Origin: a bacterium
Lineage (GTDB): Bacteria > Cyanobacteriota > Vampirovibrionia > Obscuribacterales > JAKAZS01
DNA length: 36,001 nucleotides
Assembly: GCA_021815785.1 (NCBI GenBank)
Contig: JAKAZS010000023.1
Coordinates: forward strand, 1 to 36,001
Direction: 5' to 3'
Position numbers and translations under genes: made by a program. Below the pieces are notes generated by a model, which was not told the origin of the DNA, ran no database searches, and was given only the letters and a program-made list of their open reading frames with translations. Of this stretch, positions 7,444-16,100 are shown piece by piece. Numbering within the stretch: position 1 is the stretch's first letter; each line of letters begins with the position of its first letter.

Positions 7444-9183
7444 ATGAAAACTGTTTTAACTATTATTTTTCTGTCAATTTTGCTTCAGGCCTGCACGCAG
7501 CAGACTAATAGTAGCAGTATCGTTGAAAATAATGCCCAAGCCAGTCAGTCATCAGGGCTGTTAAGATCATTACGTCCCCTGGCCGGTCGTAAAGATGTTG
7601 TGAAAGTAGATAAAGTAGCAAGTACTAAGCTTAATTCAGTAGCGAAAAGTCCTGATTCTTCTTCTGACCTAGTGGCGCCGGCAGCTGAAGACGTTAATCT
7701 GGTGAATAAAGATGATTTGCCTTCACTGGATAGTCTTAATGCTGATACGAATAGAAGTAACGAGCAAAATGTTAGTGATGGTTCTAGGGTTGATAATATA
7801 AGTAAGCAAATTCAAACTAATGTTGAAAGTAATTTAATTGCTAGTTCGAAAAATAGTGGCTTGGTTCCTCCACCTCCAGCAATGACGATATCGGCTCCGC
7901 CATCTGGAATGCCTGGTGGATATCCCCCAGCTTATCCCCCACCTTATTATCCAGCTTACCCGCCACCAAATCCTTATTACTATAATCCTTATGGTCAACA
8001 AGCTCCACCCCAGCAGCCGCAGCAGGATTCACATCCTCATGGATCTCCATTTGGTAATGTTAATAAATCGGCGCAAAGCCATGATGAAGAAGCCGTGTCT
8101 AATCATAAAAGTCATAAAGTTTTTAATCCGATTAATCCAGTTGGTATGGAGCCAAGATCACCGTTTAAACAGCGCGATGATATTGCTATATTATGGAAGG
8201 GATTTTTAAATACGCCGGTAATTCAGAATTACTTCAATGATGATAAAAAAGCTGCTAATATAACCTCCCAGATTGCGGTATCTTTACCTTTGGCTTCAAC
8301 TCGAGGTAGTTTTACCGTTTCAGCTAATATGGTAAATCAGTATTTTAAAGGGCAGAATATTCAAGATAAAAAGCTTGCGCCTTATATTAAAAAATGGCAG
8401 ACTGATGTGGTTACAGTTTATAATCATTATTTGTATACATATAATAAATTTGCCTTATCTGAGCAAACAGTTCAGGCGCGAAATCAGGAATTTGATGTTG
8501 CTGAAACTGATTCGGATAAGCAAAGAGCTGCTACAGATTTAGCCCAGGCTAAATCTGATCTTAATTCTGCTCGTGAAGATATGAAAGCTTCACAAATTGA
8601 ATTGGCGCAGGTTGTAGGTGTTAATGCGGCTAAATCGATTGTGGCTCGTGTATCAGGTGTGACACCACAGTTGGATAGTTATGTTGGTTCTGAAAGTACA
8701 GCTTCGAGTAATATTTCTGATAAAAAGTCTAATAATAATGTATTTGGTTCTATTTTTGCTAGGCATAATAAGAGTAAGAAAAATAGTGATACTACAAATA
8801 CTTCGAGTCAAAATGATGATAGTAATGCTGTTGCAACTACTAAAAGCAGTGCTAAGACAATTGATAATTCAACAGTTTCAGCTGAGGACAATAACATTTT
8901 GTTTAAATTAAAAAATGTCAATATTACTCCACGTAAATCAGTCCTTACCGTTGCGATTAGAAATAACGGTAATGCTAGTATTAATATATCACCAAATGAC
9001 CTCTATGTAGCTGAAGGTAATCAAAAACTTCCTGAAGCTGTGGTTCGAACTGACTTGACTAAAAATATTTTATCGCCAAATAGCGAAACGTTAGCAACTG
9101 TTACTATTTTTGGTCGACCTTGGAATGATCAGTTAAATGTAGTTTTAGTAAAGGAAGGTAAAAATATCAATTTAATCAGGTGA
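7444..9183 (+). CDS. Large lipoprotein with TolC-like helical hairpin and Ig-like C-terminal domain
   Basis: 579 residues. The N-terminus (hydrophobic core to residue 14, then LLQAC) is a classical type II lipoprotein signal with the lipid-bearing Cys near residue 17. Residues about 140-195 are a Pro/Tyr/Gln-rich spacer (PPAYPPPYYPAYPPP). Residues about 270-420 begin with a beta-like stretch and then long Ala/Gln/Asp-rich helices, with RAATDLAQAKSDLNSAREDM followed by ELAQVVGV. This resembles the helical hairpin of TolC-family outer-membrane efflux proteins, though a full TolC barrel and the usual internal duplication are not evident. A Ser/Asn-rich linker leads to a C-terminal all-beta domain (about 483-579) with alternating hydrophobics (VLTVAIRNNGNASINI) typical of Ig-like folds. 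By position it could be the outer-membrane or periplasmic lipoprotein of the secretion apparatus, comparable in role to VirB7/VirB9. That is inference. Confidence 0.72.
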   Translation: MKTVLTIIFLSILLQACTQQTNSSSIVENNAQASQSSGLLRSLRPLAGRKDVVKVDKVASTKLNSVAKSPDSSSDLVAPAAEDVNLVNKDDLPSLDSLNADTNRSNEQNVSDGSRVDNISKQIQTNVESNLIASSKNSGLVPPPPAMTISAPPSGMPGGYPPAYPPPYYPAYPPPNPYYYNPYGQQAPPQQPQQDSHPHGSPFGNVNKSAQSHDEEAVSNHKSHKVFNPINPVGMEPRSPFKQRDDIAILWKGFLNTPVIQNYFNDDKKAANITSQIAVSLPLASTRGSFTVSANMVNQYFKGQNIQDKKLAPYIKKWQTDVVTVYNHYLYTYNKFALSEQTVQARNQEFDVAETDSDKQRAATDLAQAKSDLNSAREDMKASQIELAQVVGVNAAKSIVARVSGVTPQLDSYVGSESTASSNISDKKSNNNVFGSIFARHNKSKKNSDTTNTSSQNDDSNAVATTKSSAKTIDNSTVSAEDNNILFKLKNVNITPRKSVLTVAIRNNGNASINISPNDLYVAEGNQKLPEAVVRTDLTKNILSPNSETLATVTIFGRPWNDQLNVVLVKEGKNINLIR

Positions 9184-9236
9184 AATGGGTCAATTTATTT
9201 TAATAACTTTATCTTAATTTATTAAGGGATAAAAAA

Positions 9237-11609
9237 ATGCTTACTAATATTTTAAAATTTAAATCAGCTAAACTAGCAAAAATAACCGGTAATATAATTG
9301 TTTTACTGATGATGTTTTTGTCTGTTTTTAATCCAGTTAATGCTCAAGGAACATCCGGCGGTGGTTCGGCTTCTTTAAGTCAGATTAATCCAGGTACAAC
9401 GGTTGATATTCGTAATAATTATTTTAAGCGTTTTCCCTTTGCTAAGGCTGCGCATGATGCTGATACACTTACTAACACACCACCGGTTGCTTCAACTGGT
9501 ACTGGAAGCCCCCCAGCAACTATGCCGATGACCATTCGTGCTTATGATTCTTGTATTAAACCTATTGGCTATTATACTGCTTGTTATGCTGTTCCCATGA
9601 TTTTGCCCATGCCAATGCTGCCTGGACATTTTTTACTAGGAGCTTGTGCTAATCATATGCCTCAATATACGAATCCTCAAGAATATCCTGGTTATTTGCA
9701 GCCTTTTCCGATGTATGTTCAGGCTACTTTGCCCACGGCTCGTGATAATGAAGTCTTTCAAAATCAGTTAACCACTTTTGGTATTCCCATGTCGGATACC
9801 CAATTTCAGTTAATTGATCGCGAAAATAAACAGCGTTTTCTTGAATTGCTCTTTGATCCTGAACGTTGGATGTGGATGTATACAGCAGCTTCTCAACTAA
9901 TGTTTACGTCAGCATCTAACACATTCGCTGGTATGGCCGGAACTCAGTTTCAGGCTACAGCTAACGCTATTGTTTATGGTACATCTAATCCGTCGTCAGC
10001 TGGGTCTGGCGGTAGTGGAACTGGAGGTGCAGCTGGAGGAGCTGCTGGCGCGATTGGCGGAGCCGCTGGAGGCTTGCCTCAATCATTAATGCCTAATCCA
10101 GGCGCTTTAATTAATATTGCAAATGAAAATGCAGCATCACCAACATATTCCAATAATCCCAATAAAACGGTGTCGCAGGCAATATACATGGTGCAAAAAT
10201 TATATAAACTGGTTTTTGTGCCGATGGCGGTATTATTCTTATTACCCGGGGCGGTATTAACCCAAATGAAAGTTGTAATTTCCCAAGGCTTTAAATTTCA
10301 GGCTGATGATGTAACTAGCCCATTTGAGGGAATTATTCGGGTAATGATTGCCGTATTTTTAATTCCGGCCACGCAGTTAATTGTCAGTTATTCTATTGAT
10401 ATTGGTAATTCAATGGCTTATACAGTAGCTCAATGGGTTGATATTAATAATACTATTTTACCCTGGGCAAATGAGATGACATACAATGTTAGCAATGCTA
10501 ATAATGCTTTGGTTCCTCAGAATAGTTCAAGTTCAAGTGGCGGTGGAGCTGGTGGGGCATTGTCTGGTGCTATCGGCGGTGGTGGTGGATCTGGTGGTGG
10601 CGGATCCAGCGGCTTTGGTGGATTCTTGTCTGGACTAGTTAGCTCAGCCTCGTCCTCAATTTCTTCATGGCTAAGTTCAATTGCACCAAGTTGGGCTCAA
10701 TCAATGTTCTCCTGGCTATCTGGATCTAGTGGGGTTTCATCAGCTGGTGGAACAGGGGTGGCTGCAGGGCAGCTAAAACAGCAGTCAGTTGTGGAAAATA
10801 CTTCATATTTAAGTGCGATGATGCAATTGATATTTAATGTTTTAGAATGGTTTTTTTCACAAATGCTCTTGATTTTAGGAGCTTTTCAGCTGGTGTATAT
10901 GTGTTATCTTTTTTTATTAGGACCAATATCAGCAGCCTTTTATGCCTGGCCAACGATTCAAAGTTCTAGTGGGGTTTTATTTCGTAATGTTTTTAGTGGC
11001 TGGGTTACAGCTGTTATTACGGTAGCTTTATGGCGCTTTTACTGGATGGTTATTTTAGCAATTATGTCGGTTTATGCAGCGGATCAGCAAGGTGTTTCCA
11101 ATATTGATATTCAATGGGATATTGTTGTCTTTGTGTGTTTCTTAGGGTTAATGATGGTTGTTCCCTTTAATCCGTTTAGTTTTGATCCAGGTCAGACGGC
11201 TGAAGGTGCTTTATCTTATGGTGCTGAAGTAATGCAGACATTTAGTGGCGCATTAAAGCAAGAAGCTCAAGGTACTGCTTTAGCTCCTCAAATAGATAAG
11301 TTGGCTGCGCAAATGAGTAATACCGCTTCCGCTGTAGGTCAAGTTGGTAGTACGATGTGGCAGGGTTCTATGTTTGATCCTCAGGCAGGACCAATGTCAG
11401 CTGGTCAGCAGTTAGCTGCTGGTCAAGGTGGCTCACCAATAGCCGGGGGTGGTCAAGGTGGCTCACCGCCAGCCGGGGGTGCTGGTCAAGGCGGCTCACC
11501 GCCAGCCGGGAGTGCTGGTCAAGGTGGCTCACCGCCAGCCGGGAGTGGTCAAGGTGGCTCACCAATGGGCGGAGCACCACCATCGACACCGCCACCGCCA
11601 CCAGCTTAA
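9237..11609 (+). CDS. VirB6-like polytopic membrane protein, paralogue 1
   Basis: 790 residues. A signal peptide (about 1-37, ending NAQ) is followed by a periplasmic region starting SLSQINPGTTVDIRNNYFKR and carrying SDTQFQLIDREN at about residue 186 and DPERWMW soon after; both recur in the next two proteins. Membrane segments follow: about 325-345 (VFVPMAVLFLLPGAVL), 370-395, and a cluster at about 530-650 (FSQMLLILGAFQLVYM onward). A Gly/Ser-rich loop lies between at about 425-510. The C-terminus has five GQGGSP-type repeats and a Pro tail. Many TM segments with large soluble extensions, in tandem copies near a VirB4 gene, match the VirB6/TrbL arrangement, especially the multiple rvhB6 genes of Rickettsiales. 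The cleavable signal is unusual for classical VirB6. An AAGGGAT ribosome-binding sequence precedes the ATG. Confidence 0.68.
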   Translation: MLTNILKFKSAKLAKITGNIIVLLMMFLSVFNPVNAQGTSGGGSASLSQINPGTTVDIRNNYFKRFPFAKAAHDADTLTNTPPVASTGTGSPPATMPMTIRAYDSCIKPIGYYTACYAVPMILPMPMLPGHFLLGACANHMPQYTNPQEYPGYLQPFPMYVQATLPTARDNEVFQNQLTTFGIPMSDTQFQLIDRENKQRFLELLFDPERWMWMYTAASQLMFTSASNTFAGMAGTQFQATANAIVYGTSNPSSAGSGGSGTGGAAGGAAGAIGGAAGGLPQSLMPNPGALINIANENAASPTYSNNPNKTVSQAIYMVQKLYKLVFVPMAVLFLLPGAVLTQMKVVISQGFKFQADDVTSPFEGIIRVMIAVFLIPATQLIVSYSIDIGNSMAYTVAQWVDINNTILPWANEMTYNVSNANNALVPQNSSSSSGGGAGGALSGAIGGGGGSGGGGSSGFGGFLSGLVSSASSSISSWLSSIAPSWAQSMFSWLSGSSGVSSAGGTGVAAGQLKQQSVVENTSYLSAMMQLIFNVLEWFFSQMLLILGAFQLVYMCYLFLLGPISAAFYAWPTIQSSSGVLFRNVFSGWVTAVITVALWRFYWMVILAIMSVYAADQQGVSNIDIQWDIVVFVCFLGLMMVVPFNPFSFDPGQTAEGALSYGAEVMQTFSGALKQEAQGTALAPQIDKLAAQMSNTASAVGQVGSTMWQGSMFDPQAGPMSAGQQLAAGQGGSPIAGGGQGGSPPAGGAGQGGSPPAGSAGQGGSPPAGSGQGGSPMGGAPPSTPPPPPA
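11421..11573 (+). repeat. Tandem 30/33-bp repeat encoding GQGGSP units
   Basis: Five head-to-tail units begin at 11421, 11451, 11484, 11517 and 11547, each starting GGTCAAGGTGGCTCACC (with one variant base). They encode a Gly-Gln-Gly-Gly-Ser-Pro motif followed by Ala/Gly. Unit lengths are 30, 33, 33 and 30 bp, all multiples of three, so copy-number change would keep the frame. The repeat lies at the C-terminus of VirB6-like paralogue 1. Confidence 0.9.
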
Positions 11610-11670
11610 TAACTATATAATAATCCGCATAAAGAAGTACAATTTTATTTTAATTAAGGTATTTAAAACG

Positions 11671-13116
11671 ATGAATCTAAATTTAAATCAAAATATAATT
11701 TATTTAAGTAATAGATACTTGTTTGTGCTTGCTTTAGTTTTATTGCAATTCGTATATTTTGCCCAATTGAGTTTAGCTCAAACTGGTACAGCTAGTCTGT
11801 CACAATTAAATCCTGGTGACACTGTTACAATAAGAAAAAATTATGGTAAACGTTTCCCGGTTGCTAAGGAAAATTTTCCAACTAGTTTAGGTGGCGCCGA
11901 TGTAATTGTTAATGGTGCATCAGTTGGGCCTGGAGTTATAACCCATGGCCCTGGGCCAGTCGCAACTTGGCCGGTTCCTATTGCTACAGCGGTTTCAATG
12001 GTTCCTAGTCAACGTGATACTTCCATTACTAAAAATTTATTACAAACGTCTGGAGCCCCACTAAGTGATACGCAGTATCAATTAATTGCCCGTGAAAATA
12101 ATCAAAGGTTAATAGAAGAATTGTATGATCCGGAAAGATATATGTGGGTTGCTCCAGCGATGGGGAATGTTGGTTTGGCCGCATTAACTAATTCAGCTAA
12201 TTCTATGGCTTATAATCAGACCGCCAATGCGATTAGTTATACAGGTACTTATCTTACTAATTTTACCGTTGACTCGAGTAATCGATGGAATAAAATTCGC
12301 AATCAATTATTTATGCCAATGGCAATTTTATTATTATTACCTGGTGCTGTTTTATCTCAAGTTAAAGCTATTGTAGCTTCAGGTATGCCTGTGCTTGGTG
12401 AGGTTAATCCGCTTGATGGAATTTTACGTACGATAATTGCTGTTTTTATGATACCGGCTACTTACTTGGTTCTTAACTATGGTATTGATATTTCTAATTC
12501 TCTGGCGTATACGGTTTTTACTGGTTATGGTACGATTTTTGGAACGAGCATGTATCAAGATGCTATTGATGCTGAAAAAATGGCCAATCCTCAAGGACCA
12601 ACTACAAATGCTATGGCTAATGTACCGCCTCCCAATAGTAGTAATGGAACAACCCACACGCAGCCAACGTCTAATTCTAATTTTAATTCCATGGGCTTTA
12701 TATATGGTTTGTCTAATTTAAGCTTTTCCTCAGCCTGGAATATTTTGTGCGCGTTCCAAGTGGCATATTTAAGGTTTTTATGGTGTGTTGGCCCAATTGT
12801 AGCTGCTTTTTGGGCATGGCCGATGCAGAGTTTGCGTGGTGCTTTGCCAAGTTGGATATCAGGAGTAATTACGGTTTGTTTTTGGAACTTTTTTTGGAAT
12901 ACCTTAGTATTAGTTGTTGCCGTTTCCAAATATAACCCACAAGTTGATATGAGTTTTATGGTTGCGGCCAATTTTATTGCCAATGTTTTACCATTTTTTG
13001 CCTTTAAATTTGCTGATACTGTTTCTTCGGCTGTTAATATTTTAGGCCAGAATGTCCTATCCTCTCTACCTGTAATGACTGCAGGTCATATTAGCTCTAA
13101 AGCACCTAAAAAATAA
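11671..13116 (+). CDS. VirB6-like polytopic membrane protein, paralogue 2
   Basis: 481 residues from the ATG at 11671. The frame is open upstream to 11449, but that part is just the out-of-frame reading of the GQGGSP repeat of the previous gene. The ATG at 11671 is preceded by AAGG and begins a proper signal peptide (core LFVLALVLLQFVYFAQL, cleavage near SLAQ), which decides the start. The mature protein begins SLSQLNPGDTVTIRKNYGKR, has SDTQYQLIAREN at residue 132 and DPERYMW soon after, then membrane segments near residues 215-235, 250-275, 355-390, 405-425 and 430-450. It is closest to paralogue 3 in the segment NRWNKIRNQLF through LLLLPGAVLSQVKAI. It is the shortest of the three and lacks a large C-terminal extension, so it probably represents the core domain. 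Role: inner-membrane translocation platform of a T4SS-like system, by inference. Confidence 0.68.
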   Translation: MNLNLNQNIIYLSNRYLFVLALVLLQFVYFAQLSLAQTGTASLSQLNPGDTVTIRKNYGKRFPVAKENFPTSLGGADVIVNGASVGPGVITHGPGPVATWPVPIATAVSMVPSQRDTSITKNLLQTSGAPLSDTQYQLIARENNQRLIEELYDPERYMWVAPAMGNVGLAALTNSANSMAYNQTANAISYTGTYLTNFTVDSSNRWNKIRNQLFMPMAILLLLPGAVLSQVKAIVASGMPVLGEVNPLDGILRTIIAVFMIPATYLVLNYGIDISNSLAYTVFTGYGTIFGTSMYQDAIDAEKMANPQGPTTNAMANVPPPNSSNGTTHTQPTSNSNFNSMGFIYGLSNLSFSSAWNILCAFQVAYLRFLWCVGPIVAAFWAWPMQSLRGALPSWISGVITVCFWNFFWNTLVLVVAVSKYNPQVDMSFMVAANFIANVLPFFAFKFADTVSSAVNILGQNVLSSLPVMTAGHISSKAPKK

Positions 13117-13137
13117 TTTTTCATAAGGAAAAAAATC

Positions 13138-16100
13138 ATGACTTACAAATTTACAAATTTAAAAATTATTCTAAATAGCCTTATTTTTAGCTTCTTATTT
13201 TTTGGGCTTTTGGTTAATGCTTATGCTGGAGGGGCTAGTTCATCCGGTACATCACCAAGTGCTCAGGATATTAATCCAGGGTCAGCTAATACAATCAGAC
13301 ATAATTACTATTTAAGATTTCCAGCTGCTAAAGAGGCTTCACCAACTCAATATGGTGGTTGCGATCAGGTAGTTAATGGCGTATCAATTGGATCTGGTGC
13401 TACAGTTTCGCCTAAATCTGGGCCTGTATCAGTATGGCCACTTGATGGGCTGTCAATGTTTGCTTCAATGATGCCATCACAGGTTCCAACTTGGAGAGAT
13501 ACTTCAATTAATAATGATATGTTTACGACTTATGGTTATCCAGTTTCTGATACTCAGTTTCAATTAATCCAACGATATAACGACAACCGTCTCTTGGATC
13601 AAATGTTTGACCCGGAAAAAGTTATCTGGGCTAGTACCGCCATCTCTAACGTGCAATCTTCAGCAGCTGCTAATAGTGCTAGTTCAATGGCTTATAATCA
13701 GGCTGCTAATGCTATCAATTATATGGGGGCTTATTTGGAAAATTTTACGGTAATGGCCAATAATCGTTGGAGTGCTATCCGTAATCAATTATTTATTCCT
13801 ATTGCTATATTATTACTTTTGCCCGGAGCCGTTTTAGCGCAAGTACGGGCAATTATTGCAGCTGGTACTCCTGTTTTAGGGCAGGTTAATCCTTTTGAAG
13901 GTATTTTTCGATCATTAATTGCCATATTTATGATACCAGGGACTTATCTGATTATGAATTATGGTATTGATATTTCTAATTCAATTACATATACAATTGC
14001 TACAGGATATTCTAATTTATTTGGCAGCAATATGTACCAGGATGCTGTGGCGGCTCAAAAATCTGCTAATCAGCAAATGACTACTTCGAATACAATGGCT
14101 AATTCTGGCTCATCGTCTAGTAGTGCCCCACCTACTTCAGCATCACCTTATAATACTGCTGGTTCACAACTACTAATGGGACTTAGTAAAGGTAGTTTGT
14201 CCACTACATGGAATATTTTATGCGCATTTCAGGTAGTGTATTTAAGATATTTATGGTGTATGGGGCCAATTGTGGCAGCGTTATGGGTTTGGCCGATTAA
14301 TAGTTTAAGAGCAGCTTTACCCAGTTGGATTGAAGGCGTTGTAGTGCTTTGTTTCTGGAGTTTATTTTGGAATACGACGATTGCTCTATTAGCTTGTTTC
14401 TACGGTATGACAGGACCAGCGGTAATTATTATTACGGCCTTAACTTTACTAGCCAACGTTGTTGTTGCCTTTGCCTTTAATTTCTCATCTATGGCTAGTA
14501 GTGCAGGCATGTTATTGATGCAACAGATAAGTAAAATTACGGCTCCAGGAGTTGGAAATGCTGGTAAATCTTTAAATCAAGCTGCCGGAAGTAAAGCCGT
14601 GGCTGGTAAAGGTGGTGCCAAGCCAGCCCCGACTCCAGCGCTGTCACCAGCCCAAATGCAGGCTAATTTAAATGGTCATATTCAATTATTACAAAATGCT
14701 ACAGCTGCAAACACTTATGCTCTGAATTCTGGTAATCGTAACCCTTATGCACCATTAGGATCGCCCGCTGGACCAAGAGTTGGTGATATGGGTGTGGGTA
14801 TGATTGATCCTAGTTATTCCGGTATGGCGCCAATGAGCCCAATGCCAGCTGGAGGATTTAATTCTCGGGCGATGTCACCGGTAACTCCAGGATCTATGCC
14901 TCAAGTCGTTAATGCTGGTGGCATTCTGGCTAATGGTGGTTTTAGTCCTAGCCAAGCTAGTTATTTATCGGGATTATCCTTAAATCATCAGGTTCAATAT
15001 TCACCACAACAAGTAAATAATTTACAACATGCTGGATTTAATGGTCAGCAAATAGCTGCTATGCAAACCGCCGGTATTGCTATGAATGGTATGAACCCAG
15101 CTATTGAACATAATCTTCAAGGATTAGGTTTTAATCCTAATCAAATTGGCGCGTTGGCTTCATCCGTACCAGTTACTCCCGGAATTGGTATGCCACCTGG
15201 TGCTGAATCTAATATTCCAGCTCATGGTGGTACTCAAGCTGGTCTAGGAGCTGCTCCGCCAATGACCGGTAGTGGTGACATGGGGATTACGCCTCCGGGT
15301 GGTCTGCCATATGAAGCCGGAACTGGTTTCTATAATAATGGTTTAATGCATATGCCACCACAGCCTGGTCCAGGTGTCATAGCCGCTGGCGCTAATCTCC
15401 CACCGGCTATGGCTTCGCAAATGGTACCAATGCCTAATGGTGAAATTGGATCTATGGGTATTGCTCCGCATGCTTTAGGTTATCCAACAGCTTTAAATGG
15501 TGATGCTGTCCCACTTAAACCAATGATACCGATGACCCCACTTGAGCCTAATCCTCAGAACAATCCGGTGATTGCTCAACAAAACGCTATGATTGCTCAG
15601 CATAACGCTATGATTGCTCATGAAAATGTTGCTTCTGCCCTCTTTAATAATGGCATTCCTGATACTCAAGCTCAAGCTTTAAGTCAGTTCTGTACGGGGC
15701 AACCTGTTCAATATTCACCAGCTGAACAGCAGTTATTAGCTAATGCTGGTTATTTACCTAATCAAATTCAGGCACTCGAACAAACTGGTTTTCAGATGAA
15801 TGGAGCTAGTCCGATGGCCGCCTTAAATCTTGAAGGTGTTGGCCTTAATTCTGCGCAAATGGGCGCTCTTGAATCAGCGCATTTTAATGGAGTGGGAAAT
15901 CCAGTTGGATCATCTTTTGGTCCTCCAGCAACAGCAGCTATTGGTGAATATCAAAATAATGTAACTAATCTGGAACATGCTGGTTTTGGTGTAACTGAAG
16001 CTAGTAATTTAGCTCATTTAAGTAGTGGTACACCGTTGCCAACTGCTACGTCAGCTGAACAGGGGCTAGTAAATAATGAAACTAAAGCTTTAGAAGCTGC

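Noticed and set aside
11449-11670. Upstream 74-codon extension of VirB6-like paralogue 2
   Set aside because: It reads the GQGGSP repeat of the previous gene in another frame, has no ribosome-binding site, and would bury the good signal peptide that starts at 11671.
12591-12983. 130-codon minus-strand frame inside VirB6-like paralogue 2
   Set aside because: It is antisense to a well-supported gene with a conserved membrane domain and shows no coherent protein features.
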